This document shows positions 27,586-35,799 of a stretch of DNA of 64,000 nt, piece after piece; position 1 is the stretch's first letter; each line of letters begins with the position of its first letter. Below the pieces are notes generated by a model that had not been told where the DNA came from, did not search any database, and saw only the letters and a program-made list of their open reading frames with translations. A program made the translations under genes and the position numbers. Origin of the DNA: Myxococcota bacterium (GTDB taxonomy: Bacteria > Myxococcota > XYA12-FULL-58-9 > JALHOP01); assembly GCA_022842935.1 (NCBI GenBank), contig JALHOP010000001.1, positions 124,001-188,000 on the forward strand. Direction: 5' to 3'.

Positions 27586-28455
27586 ATGAGCACCTTCAAG
27601 TGGAATGGCGACACCCTCCCCCTGCCCAAGAAGTTTTCCCTCAACTCGGCTGACGAGTGGTTCTTGCAGATGGCGGAGCTCCAAGACCGTATGCGCTTCA
27701 TCGACAAAGAGAACCTCGAGCCGATGACGGACGAAGACGGCAACGACCTCGACATGGAAGAGGTACTCCTCATCAGCGAGTACGGCTTCAAGAACGGCGG
27801 CCACTACGAAGCCTACCGGGGCTGGGGCATGAGCTACTGGGCCGAGCAGACCGGTGAAGACTTGAACGACCTCATGTTCCGCGCTTCGACGTTGGCGCAG
27901 GAGCGTCTCACCCAGAAGCGCATGCAGTCGATGTCCGGCGCGGGTGGCGCGCTTTCACCGGTCGACGGTGTGAGCTTGCAGCAATGGGCCGGCGTGCAGG
28001 CGGGTCTTGCGGGCGGCAAAGACCTCGGCGCCATGCTCAAGGGCATCGGCTGCGACCAGGCCAAGTGGGACAAGGTCAGCGCCGAATGGATGACGCGCAT
28101 GTCCACGGACACCACCGGCGCCATCGCCACCGCCTACGCGCAGGCCTTCGCTGGCGGCAGCACGAGCCAATATGCGGGCGCGGCTCAGGCGACTTCGGCA
28201 CAACATGGCAAGAGCTTCGACACTGGCGCTGAACCGATGTCGCTCGAGCGGTATGTCGAGATTCAAGAGGCCATGTCGGCTGCGTCGAATCGCGGTGAAG
28301 ACGTCAACGCGCTCCTCGGGAAGTTCGGTCTGAACGCCGCCGACTGGGGAATGGTCGGTATGTACTGGAGCAAGAAGATCTACTCTGAGGCCACCAAGTA
28401 TCACGCACTCTTCACGCAGTACTCCGACAAGTATCGCGCGAAGTACGCTGGTTGA
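27586..28455 (+). CDS. Soluble protein with internal tryptophan-rich repeats, function unknown
   Basis: 289 residues, preceded by GGAGAGATGG as ribosome-binding site. Acidic and aromatic, without signal peptide. Two units align by eye: VSLQQWAGVQAGLAGGKDLG...WDKVSAEWMTRM (about 129-172) and MSLERYVEIQEAMSAASNRG...WGMVGMYWSKKI (about 218-264). A third, weaker copy may lie in the first half (about 60-90, ISEYGFKNGGHYEAYRGWGM then SYWAE). This resembles the small repeat proteins given DUF numbers near polymorphic-toxin and contact-dependent loci, but I cannot name the family. It is followed 57 bp later by another helical unknown, probably its operon partner. Confidence 0.7.
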   Translation: MSTFKWNGDTLPLPKKFSLNSADEWFLQMAELQDRMRFIDKENLEPMTDEDGNDLDMEEVLLISEYGFKNGGHYEAYRGWGMSYWAEQTGEDLNDLMFRASTLAQERLTQKRMQSMSGAGGALSPVDGVSLQQWAGVQAGLAGGKDLGAMLKGIGCDQAKWDKVSAEWMTRMSTDTTGAIATAYAQAFAGGSTSQYAGAAQATSAQHGKSFDTGAEPMSLERYVEIQEAMSAASNRGEDVNALLGKFGLNAADWGMVGMYWSKKIYSEATKYHALFTQYSDKYRAKYAG

Positions 28456-28512
28456 TTCAGGCGGGCGCGCTCCTACACCACGGGGGCGCGCCCCAAAGCC
28501 TCGAGGTCAGTC

Positions 28513-29184
28513 ATGAGCCTTACGACCATCATCGCCGACTGGGAACGTTTCATCCGCGACATCCAAGCCGCTTTCGCGGAGGTGTTGCGGGGCATCGACG
28601 CAAAGAGCCGTGCTGTCGCTGTCAGAAACCCTGATGATCTGCAGGTCGTGTCGCGCTTGTGGTCTGTCGCCAAAGCGGAGCAGCATCGGCACCGCGAGCG
28701 TATCGACAATCGCTGGAACGAGGTGGTGGACCTCCTGGCCGACCAAGCACCCGGCGAAGAGGTTACGTACCGCGAAGGCAAGAAGCGCGACCTCGGCGGA
28801 CTCGAGCTTGAGATTGCTTGCGAGCGGTCGACGCGTGCGGCCATGGCACATGCTGCCGAGACCTTGCTCGGCGTGAGCCAAGACCCGGCTAACGCTGCCG
28901 CGGCGGCGCACCTCATCGCGGACGCCGCCTCGTTTGCTCCGTGGGAGGAGATGACGCGCGCAGCACAGGCCATGAACGGCTACAAGAACCGCAAAGACGT
29001 TCCTCTGACCACGCTCGAGCAGTTCGTTGACGCGGGTCGTCGCTACCACACGCTGCGTTTCTCGACGGAGGCACGCTACCAGCCGTTGCTCGCCCCCCAC
29101 GTGGACGCCAAGATCGCTGGCCAGATGGAGTCGGTGATGCGCCAGGTGAAGATGTACTGGCAGTGGCGGGCCGCGCATCCATAG
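28513..29184 (+). CDS. Helical cytoplasmic protein of unknown function
   Basis: 223 residues, almost entirely predicted helix, without signal peptide or membrane span. It begins MSLTTIIADWERFIRDIQAA and contains YREGKKRDLGGLELEIACER and YKNRKDVPLTTLEQFVDAGR. I do not recognise the family. It directly follows the Trp-rich repeat protein (57 bp) on the same strand, and both are short, acidic-to-neutral soluble proteins, so a two-gene unit is likely. The convergent neighbour, 63 bp away, is a large beta-helix and repeat protein. Confidence 0.68.
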   Translation: MSLTTIIADWERFIRDIQAAFAEVLRGIDAKSRAVAVRNPDDLQVVSRLWSVAKAEQHRHRERIDNRWNEVVDLLADQAPGEEVTYREGKKRDLGGLELEIACERSTRAAMAHAAETLLGVSQDPANAAAAAHLIADAASFAPWEEMTRAAQAMNGYKNRKDVPLTTLEQFVDAGRRYHTLRFSTEARYQPLLAPHVDAKIAGQMESVMRQVKMYWQWRAAHP

Positions 29185-29247
29185 AGCCCGGACGTGCTGC
29201 GCTCGGCGTTCATCGCTGGCGACGAGCCCTGTAGCGACGTCTGATGG

Positions 29248-31485
29248 TCACGCGCCACCGAGTTGCAAGAAGGCATCTCGTTTTCGCCAGGCTCGCTTCT
29301 GCGCGATGGTCCGCATGTCCCAGCGGACTTCGTCGAGCACGTCGCGCGGCACTGCGATGGCGGCGAATAGACGTCCCGTCGGCTCTGTGCGCAGCGCCCC
29401 AATCCGCTCGGCATCCGGAAGCTTCACATGCGTCTTGGCCGCCCAAGCTGCCGCCTCGTCGGTGTCCCGCGCAAGCGCCGCCAATACGGAAGGTGGCGTC
29501 GCGTGATACCGCCCTGCAAGACGGCGCAACTCGGGGGTCTTGGCGGTGCCCAAACGCGCAAACCACTCCGCGTCGTCGCGAACGTTCAGTGCAGCGAGCT
29601 CTTCGAGCAACGCTTTGTCATGCGCATGGAAGCTCGCAATCGCCCGCGCAGCCTGGGAGCGGGTGGCATGGCGATGCAGCATGGTTGCAAGAGCCGCGTC
29701 GCCCTCGCGGTCGAGTGCACGGACGAGCGCGAACGCGTCGGGCGGCAGGTCGTCGTCGCGCGTGAGCGTCGATTGGAAGTCCAGCTTGGCGGCGCCCCCG
29801 CGTTGTTGCCAGATGTCGACGATGGCTCGCCGCACCGTGTCGGTGATCGCCTGGCTGCGTAGTAGTGCGGTCAGCGCCTTGTCGGCCGCGCCGCGCTCCT
29901 GGCCGTTTTCCAACGCGCGTTTCGCGAGTGCGACGAGCCGCAATTGCAATGGCTCAGCGAGGCGCGGATTCTCGGCGAGATCGCTCATCGGGGCCTTGCG
30001 GGAGCTTTCACACGCGTCGAGTAGCGCTGACATGACTGCAGGCGACAGCGTGAAGCGCGCGACGACCTGTCCGGCTAGACGATCGCCAGCGCGTAGCTTG
30101 CGGTACCAGACGTCTTGCTGCTCGGCCAACGGCAAGGCCACCAGGGCCGACGCAGCCCTCGGCCAGCTTGCATCGGTCAATACCCGCTCGGCGAGATCGA
30201 CGAGGTCATCAGGCAGGCTCGTCATGCGCAGGCGCTCGCCATCATGCACGATGTTGCGCAGAGCATCCGCAAAGGTCGCGCGCGCTGAGTCGTCCCAATG
30301 TTTGCTGCACGCGTCGACCTCTTCGGGCGTGAGTCCGATACACGCAAGCGCTCTCGCGGTGGCTGGGTCGTCGCGGTCAACGAGCCGCGCGATCGTTTCG
30401 TCGGGCAAGTCGGAACGATAGCGGTCGATGACTTCACAGCGGGATTCGATGTCATCGGTCAAGGCCAGCGCGTTGACGATGTCGTCCGCCAAAGCAGGAC
30501 GATCGAAGCTCCGCCAAATCAGTGCACGTCGCACGTGTCGATCTGGGTGTCGTGCGATGACCAGCAATGTCTCGTCTGGCGTGTTGACACCCTCGACGAG
30601 GTTAAGAGCAAGCGACTCGTACATCGCCACGTCAGGTCGCTTGCGGATCGCAGAAGGGTGCGTTCGGGCGACATGTGCGTCGACGGTGTCGTCTTGAAGG
30701 CCCACGAGAGCATCAACGAGACTCTTTGACAGGTCCGGGCGCGTCGCGACGAGCTGCGCGAGCAGTGGATCCAACGTGACAAGGTTGCGTAAGCGCTCAT
30801 CGGACGTGCTGCTGCTCACGCTCTCACGAACCAACGCCGCGAGGCCCGCTGGTCCTGCCGAGACGCGAAACGGTGATTGTCCTTTTGCCACCAAGCCACG
30901 GATGTATTCATGGTCGGGAAGGACGCCAGAGCTCGGGAGCCCCTCGTCTGGCCCGTTTCCGCAAAACGGCGCACGCGGGTTGGTGTAGCACTCGGGTACG
31001 AGCGTTCGGAACATCGTGTCGATGTCGTCGACGTTCTCCTCGTAGTCAGTGAAAAAGAAGCCGACCTCCCCACGCGGTGCGACGCAGCTCTTGTCGTCGA
31101 CGATGACGCCACGCGCGTGGACGCGGCCTCCGACTCGGGTCACGAAGTCATTGTAGATGGCAAGAAGCACTCCGCGAACGCGGACGTCGCCGGTAACGAT
31201 GAGATCGCCCCAGTTGTAAACATCATGGGCCGCGAAATCACCGATGACGATGAGGCTGCCGATACCCGGCAGCGGATAGTCATCGTAGTGACCGCTCACG
31301 GTCGCCGATCCGAACACGGCAACCGTTTCGTCGTTGCGCCAATCCCCGTCGATTCTGAGATCGCCGTCGTGAACCTTGAACCGTCGCTCCGCGAGGATCG
31401 CTCGGCCGATGGCCAACTCGCCCGTGAGTGCTCGCGCGATGAGCTCGCGGTCCGCGTCCGTCGCGTCACGAAGTGTCACGCCCAT
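29248..31485 (-). CDS. Beta-helix (bactofilin-like) plus variant leucine-repeat protein
   Basis: 745 residues from the ATG at 31485; a TTG at 31521 is possible. After a 35-residue helical start, residues about 38-145 form short beta-turn repeats (DGDLRIDGDW, ETVAVFGSATVSGHYDDYPL, GSLIVIGDFAAHDVYNWGDL, VTGDVRVRG, GRVHARGVIVDDKS) that look like a right-handed beta-helix of the polymer-forming type. From about 240 to the end are many 24-residue helical units such as HPDRHVRRALIWRSFDRPAL and NPRLAEPLQLRLVALAKRAL, like variant leucine-rich or HEAT-type repeats. There is no export signal. It is probably a scaffold; the family is unnamed to me. It is divergent from the lipoprotein gene at 31587. Confidence 0.72.
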   Translation of the reverse strand: MGVTLRDATDADRELIARALTGELAIGRAILAERRFKVHDGDLRIDGDWRNDETVAVFGSATVSGHYDDYPLPGIGSLIVIGDFAAHDVYNWGDLIVTGDVRVRGVLLAIYNDFVTRVGGRVHARGVIVDDKSCVAPRGEVGFFFTDYEENVDDIDTMFRTLVPECYTNPRAPFCGNGPDEGLPSSGVLPDHEYIRGLVAKGQSPFRVSAGPAGLAALVRESVSSSTSDERLRNLVTLDPLLAQLVATRPDLSKSLVDALVGLQDDTVDAHVARTHPSAIRKRPDVAMYESLALNLVEGVNTPDETLLVIARHPDRHVRRALIWRSFDRPALADDIVNALALTDDIESRCEVIDRYRSDLPDETIARLVDRDDPATARALACIGLTPEEVDACSKHWDDSARATFADALRNIVHDGERLRMTSLPDDLVDLAERVLTDASWPRAASALVALPLAEQQDVWYRKLRAGDRLAGQVVARFTLSPAVMSALLDACESSRKAPMSDLAENPRLAEPLQLRLVALAKRALENGQERGAADKALTALLRSQAITDTVRRAIVDIWQQRGGAAKLDFQSTLTRDDDLPPDAFALVRALDREGDAALATMLHRHATRSQAARAIASFHAHDKALLEELAALNVRDDAEWFARLGTAKTPELRRLAGRYHATPPSVLAALARDTDEAAAWAAKTHVKLPDAERIGALRTEPTGRLFAAIAVPRDVLDEVRWDMRTIAQKRAWRKRDAFLQLGGA

Positions 31486-31586
31486 GCTTTCGCGGTACTT
31501 CACTTCTCTCGGCCCCTTCAAGGCTCGCCTCGTTCTTTTCGCCTCTGACGCGGCGTCGCTGGCTCAAGTTTCCTCGGTTTGCGTCG

Positions 31587-32609
31587 ATGTACCGGCTGAT
31601 GCACCGCCCGTGGCTACCGCTTCTGCTTGTCGTACCGGTCGCGACCGCCGGCTGCGGTACTTTCACCACCTTGCTTGGCCCCGAAGCGGCCGTGCCGACG
31701 CGACCGATGCAGCGGGTCTTGCCTGTGCCGCGGCTGGTGGCGCCCGCCGAAGCTGTCGGCTCGTGTGTGCGTTACGCCCCCGATGGATCCTTCGTGCTCG
31801 AGGCTTGTCCGGCGGCGCTGACCGGAGTCGCGACCAACGCCACCGACTACAAAGTGCAGCGTGGCGAGCACGTCTCCGAGATGTTCATCGTCGATCCGAA
31901 ACGACCGCCCCCGGGCTTTTCCGGTGCGGGTGGTCACTGGCACGTCCACGAGGCGCACATCACGCGCGTCATCACCTCACCGCTCGGCAGCGGTAAGCTC
32001 GGTGCCTTGAACCTCGATCGGCTCGACGCGCTTTGCCGCGACGTCGGCCGGGGTGGCGATCGGGTCATCGTCGACCGTGCCTACGCGGGCTGTGCTGCCG
32101 TCGCCGACGGCAACTCGGGAGCGCCCGAGACCCCCGGCGACGCGTTCGAGCAGCTCGTGTTGCAGAAGCGTCGCCTGGGCGGACCCGCGAGCTTCGTCGT
32201 CGACGAGAAGCCAGTCAGCGAAGCAAGCTGCGAAGGTGAGGAGACCACCATCTTGGTGGGTGTCGTCACGCTCTCGGCGGTTTGCAACGATGTCGTTCGC
32301 GACATGGTCCTCGCGCGACTCAGCAAAGAAGCGGCAGCGACCGCTGCGGAGGTCGGCAAGGTTGAACATGAGCTCGCCGCCAAAGAGCTCGCGCTCGCGT
32401 CGATTGACACCCACGACAAGCTCGCGCGCGAAAAGGCTGCTCCCATTCTCGCGGCTTTGCCGACTCTCGAAAGCCAGCTGCGCGCCCTGCGCGAGGTCCA
32501 ACGTGACACGTGGAAACGGGTCGAGCTGTACCGGGGCGATGTCTATGGACTCGACCCCCGCCGCGCCGCGGAGAACGATCTCATCGTTGGCGCGATGGTA
32601 AGCCACTGA
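31587..32609 (+). CDS. Lipoprotein of unknown function
   Basis: 340 residues from the ATG at 31587; a second ATG lies four codons on. The signal peptide HRPWLPLLLVVPVATAGC ends in a lipobox-like TAGC. The mature part has a Pro-rich start, a segment PPPGFSGAGGHWHVHEAHIT with several histidines that could bind a metal, scattered cysteines, and a C-terminal coiled coil (about 270-325, LSKEAAATAAEVGKVEHELA onward). There is no recognised domain. It is likely attached to the inner leaflet of the outer membrane. It is convergent with the ArnT/PMT-like gene, 24 bp away. Confidence 0.72.
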   Translation: MYRLMHRPWLPLLLVVPVATAGCGTFTTLLGPEAAVPTRPMQRVLPVPRLVAPAEAVGSCVRYAPDGSFVLEACPAALTGVATNATDYKVQRGEHVSEMFIVDPKRPPPGFSGAGGHWHVHEAHITRVITSPLGSGKLGALNLDRLDALCRDVGRGGDRVIVDRAYAGCAAVADGNSGAPETPGDAFEQLVLQKRRLGGPASFVVDEKPVSEASCEGEETTILVGVVTLSAVCNDVVRDMVLARLSKEAAATAAEVGKVEHELAAKELALASIDTHDKLAREKAAPILAALPTLESQLRALREVQRDTWKRVELYRGDVYGLDPRRAAENDLIVGAMVSH

Positions 32610-32633
32610 GGTTGGACCGGCGAGCTTGTCGGG

Positions 32634-35183
32634 TTACTTCGCAATCGAAAGCCGGACAGTGCGCACGCGGTTGTCGCCGTCGCTTGCGCCAGCCGTGACT
32701 TCCATGCGGCGCGTCGCGGTGTACATGCCGGTCCACAGTGTGATGGCGTCGTAGGGATAACCGCCCGGCACCTTCACTTCGAAGGTGTCACGCACGACCT
32801 CGCCAGCTTGCCACTCGTTGGTTGGATGCAAGCCGCCGAGGGGATAGTGGTCGAGTCCGATACGGTGCGAGTTCCCGCGCGTGCCGTCGGCGTGGACGAA
32901 GACCTGCCAGTCATCGTCGATGAGCTGTAGCGCTTGGTAGTAGTACTCGACGGTCACCGTCTCGCCGCGCTTCGGGGTCGTCGTCGAAGCTTTGAAGCCG
33001 AGCAAGCGAACCTTGCCGTCGAAATCCGCACCCACCTTGGTGATGTCGTCTGGAGCGGTCGCCATGATCGCGGTCTTGAGCTGCGCGACGTCTTCTTCGT
33101 TGGGGACGTTCGACACCAAGAGGCCGTACGGGTGGTCCTTGTTGACGATGTAGAGCTTCTCGCCCAGTTTGGCCGCGACGCGGCGCAGAGCAGCGAGCTT
33201 GTTGTTGTCCACCAGCACGAACTTGCGGCCAGGGGCTTTGAGGAACGTCTCGGCCTTCTTGTCGGTCGACAGGTGCTGACAGCGGTTCTGAAACAAGAAG
33301 ATCACCGAGCGCTCGGGCTGCTGCCAGTCGTTGTACTGGCCAATGGACTCGTCGGGTTTGGCCAGTTGCATCGCTGCGGTGTAGAGCGGCTTGTATGTGT
33401 ACGTGTCCTTCATCGCGGGCATCATGACCCACGCGTAGTAAGAGGCGAGGCCAACTGCCAAGCAGCCAAACACAGCGACGTGCGCGCGTGTCACCCAGCG
33501 CGACAACAAGAGCACTCCGATGGTGATGCCGAGCGGGAAGGTAAAAAACTGAAGGTGGATGTACGGCTGGTATTCGGACGGCGTCGCGCGATTCCAATAG
33601 TAGATGAAGAGGCGCAGCACGTAGCGGAAGTCGGACACGAGGTCGTACGAGAAGACGCCGAAGCAAACCAACGTCACCATGACGATGACGATGAGGTCGC
33701 CGCGGGCGCCGTCGCGCTCCCACCAAGGACCTTCCGGGAACGAGCTCGGCACTTTGGGGCCGAGGCGTGGTCCACTCTCCCCGAGGACGACCGTATCGTC
33801 CCGCTCCTTGCCGAGCCAGGTGATACCGACGGCGAGCACGGCGCCGAGGACTGGTACGACTGGAAAGATGTAGTGCGCGAACTTCGTGCCCGACAGCCCA
33901 AAGAACAGGAAGGGCAAGGCGATGGCGATGAGCATGAAGAAGTTGCGCCGCTCGGCGACACTACGGAACGGGCTCGCACGCGTCACGAGCTGCCACAGCG
34001 CGGGCAACGCAAAAGCGGACCATGGGAAAAGGGCGTACGCGAGCTGGCGCACGAAGTAGTCGAAGGTGTTGCCGGGCTTGTCGATGGTGCCCGCAGCGCG
34101 ACCCAAGTGGTGATAGAAGATGAATTCGTTCCAGTAGGGCCAGCCATGCTTGAACGTCATGTAGACGTACCAAGGCGCCCCGATCGCGAGGAACAGCGGC
34201 AACCCCCAGCTCGCTCGCACACGTTCGAGGAGATTCAACAGGTGCCGCGAAAACGGAAACTCGCGAAACACCGCAAGTACGGTGACAAGTACGGCTGGGC
34301 CAAGCAACAGCGCCTGGTAGAGGTGGCGTTGATCGCGCTGCAAGCTCTTCGGCAGCACCACACAGGCGACGACAGCGGCAGCCAGAACGACTAGAGCGAG
34401 TCCGCCGCGCACCAGGAGATACCGCTTCCACGCGCCCGCTCGCGTGACGCTCGCCCACTCGGCGTCATCGGCGTAGTCGCTCCAGCGGAACGTCGCGATG
34501 GCGTAGCCGCCAAGGACGATGACCACCAGCGTCTGTGCAACGAAGCCCTTGGCGAGCAGCGCGACGGCCTCGAGCGCCCAGAAGGCCACGAAGGGCCACT
34601 CACGTCTGAGCCACGCGCGTGCCCGCACACCCGGAGTAGCGTCCGGTGCGGCGAGCTCGGGGCGGGGCGTGAACAGACCTACCGCCAGATAGCCGAGCGA
34701 GGCGGCGTAGGTGATGACGAAGGTCACGTCGATCATCACCTGGCGTCCAATCACGACGTATTGCGGCGCCGTAACCAGGACGAGCCCCGCGATGACACCT
34801 GCGGTGCGGCCGTACAAGCGACGCACCCAATCGAACTGCAGGACCCCGCCGCCGATGGCGATCAACGCGAAGGGCAGACGCGCGGCGAGCTCATGGTCAG
34901 GGAAATGCGCGAGAGGCTCCCAGAGCGCCGCGATGCCGGCCCGGATGAGCCAGAGGAGCAGGATGGGCTTCGACCACCAGTTGTCCTCGCCACGGTACCA
35001 GGGGTTTAGCCACGTGCCCCGGTCCTGCATCTCCCAGGCAACCTGCAGATAGTGGGGCTCCCAGGGGTCCCAGAGGGGGTAGGAGCCCAGGCGCGGCAGG
35101 AAGATCAGGGCGCCGACCGCGACGAGCACCAGCGACCAGAAAGCGTTACCACGGCGCGCAAGCCATGCCAGGAGTGTGTTCAT
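32634..35183 (-). CDS. ArnT/PMT-like integral membrane glycosyltransferase
   Basis: 849 residues. The DPWEPHY motif at 39-45 in the first periplasmic loop, just after a first membrane span, supplies the paired acidic residues (Asp39, Glu42) typical of GT39/GT83 polyprenyl-phosphate-sugar transferases such as ArnT. About 11 to 13 hydrophobic segments follow up to about residue 590, then a soluble, presumably periplasmic domain of about 250 residues that includes a beta-sandwich-like end (VEYYYQALQLIDDDWQVFVH). It probably moves a sugar from undecaprenyl phosphate to a lipid, protein or glycan at the periplasmic face. The acceptor is unknown. The 5' end abuts the divergent cyclic-nucleotide-binding gene. 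Confidence 0.85.
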   Translation of the reverse strand: MNTLLAWLARRGNAFWSLVLVAVGALIFLPRLGSYPLWDPWEPHYLQVAWEMQDRGTWLNPWYRGEDNWWSKPILLLWLIRAGIAALWEPLAHFPDHELAARLPFALIAIGGGVLQFDWVRRLYGRTAGVIAGLVLVTAPQYVVIGRQVMIDVTFVITYAASLGYLAVGLFTPRPELAAPDATPGVRARAWLRREWPFVAFWALEAVALLAKGFVAQTLVVIVLGGYAIATFRWSDYADDAEWASVTRAGAWKRYLLVRGGLALVVLAAAVVACVVLPKSLQRDQRHLYQALLLGPAVLVTVLAVFREFPFSRHLLNLLERVRASWGLPLFLAIGAPWYVYMTFKHGWPYWNEFIFYHHLGRAAGTIDKPGNTFDYFVRQLAYALFPWSAFALPALWQLVTRASPFRSVAERRNFFMLIAIALPFLFFGLSGTKFAHYIFPVVPVLGAVLAVGITWLGKERDDTVVLGESGPRLGPKVPSSFPEGPWWERDGARGDLIVIVMVTLVCFGVFSYDLVSDFRYVLRLFIYYWNRATPSEYQPYIHLQFFTFPLGITIGVLLLSRWVTRAHVAVFGCLAVGLASYYAWVMMPAMKDTYTYKPLYTAAMQLAKPDESIGQYNDWQQPERSVIFLFQNRCQHLSTDKKAETFLKAPGRKFVLVDNNKLAALRRVAAKLGEKLYIVNKDHPYGLLVSNVPNEEDVAQLKTAIMATAPDDITKVGADFDGKVRLLGFKASTTTPKRGETVTVEYYYQALQLIDDDWQVFVHADGTRGNSHRIGLDHYPLGGLHPTNEWQAGEVVRDTFEVKVPGGYPYDAITLWTGMYTATRRMEVTAGASDGDNRVRTVRLSIAK

Positions 35184-35230
35184 GGGCGCCCCTAGCTACC
35201 GAATCCAGGCGCCGGGGTCCATTGAGGTTT

Positions 35231-35259
35231 TTGCTGTCTTCACTGGCTTGGGCTACGCT
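35231..35259 (+). promoter_or_regulatory. Possible promoter of the cyclic-nucleotide-binding gene
   Basis: TTGCTG at 35231-35236, a 17-bp spacer and TACGCT at 35254-35259. Transcription would then begin at or next to the GTG at 35266, implying a leaderless mRNA. The match is partial. Confidence 0.28.
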
Positions 35260-35265
35260 CGAGAG

Positions 35266-35742
35266 GTGACTGAGATCGCGGACAAGCCTCACACGAAAGG
35301 ACGCCTCGCGTCCGATATCGCAGCCATGGCGTTCATCCAGTCGTCGTTGCTCTGCCGCGACCTGCCAGGACCGTTGTGCGACGAGCTGATCGCCGGGGCC
35401 GAAGTGCTGAGCTATGACGCGGCGCAGGCCGTGCTGGTCGAAGGCGACAGCGACAACGCGCTCTACATCATCCTCGAAGGGAGCGTCGCGATCTGCAAAC
35501 GTAGCGGCCGCGAGATCGTCGAGCTTGCAACTCTCGAGCGCCCCGCCGTGTTCGGTGAGACGGCCGTGCTCACGCAGCGCCCGCGCAGCGCCACGGTGAT
35601 TAGCCAAACAGATGTCCGCTTGGTGCGCATCCCGGGCGACCTCGTCCGTAGCCTCGCCGAGCGCGACGTCAAGCTCGGTCGCATGCTCGCGACCCTCATG
35701 GCAGCGCGCATGAAAGACACCGAGAAGAAGCTCGCGACGTAG
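35266..35742 (+). CDS. Single cyclic-nucleotide-binding-domain protein
   Basis: 158 residues from the GTG at 35266. The frame is open to an ATG at 35176 that overlaps the divergent gene's start, and an ATG at 35326 is a shorter option. One CAP-ED domain is clear: VLVEGDSDNALYIILEGSVA, then VFGETAVLTQRPRSATVIS with the phosphate-binding FGE at 97-99 and Arg107. After the domain only a short helix (LMAARMKDTEKKL) remains: no helix-turn-helix and no enzymatic domain. It therefore cannot bind DNA as CRP does and probably acts through a partner. The nucleotide bound, if any, is not known. Confidence 0.8.
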   Translation: MTEIADKPHTKGRLASDIAAMAFIQSSLLCRDLPGPLCDELIAGAEVLSYDAAQAVLVEGDSDNALYIILEGSVAICKRSGREIVELATLERPAVFGETAVLTQRPRSATVISQTDVRLVRIPGDLVRSLAERDVKLGRMLATLMAARMKDTEKKLAT

Positions 35743-35799
35743 AGGCCCCGTGGCTTGCCGCAGCAGCCGACTCGAATCGGGCCGCGCCGAACGGGCGCG

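Noticed and set aside
32934-34394. Open frame of about 486 codons antisense to the ArnT/PMT-like gene
   Set aside because: It is very rich in Arg, Val and Glu with no motif, while the minus strand gives a coherent membrane protein.
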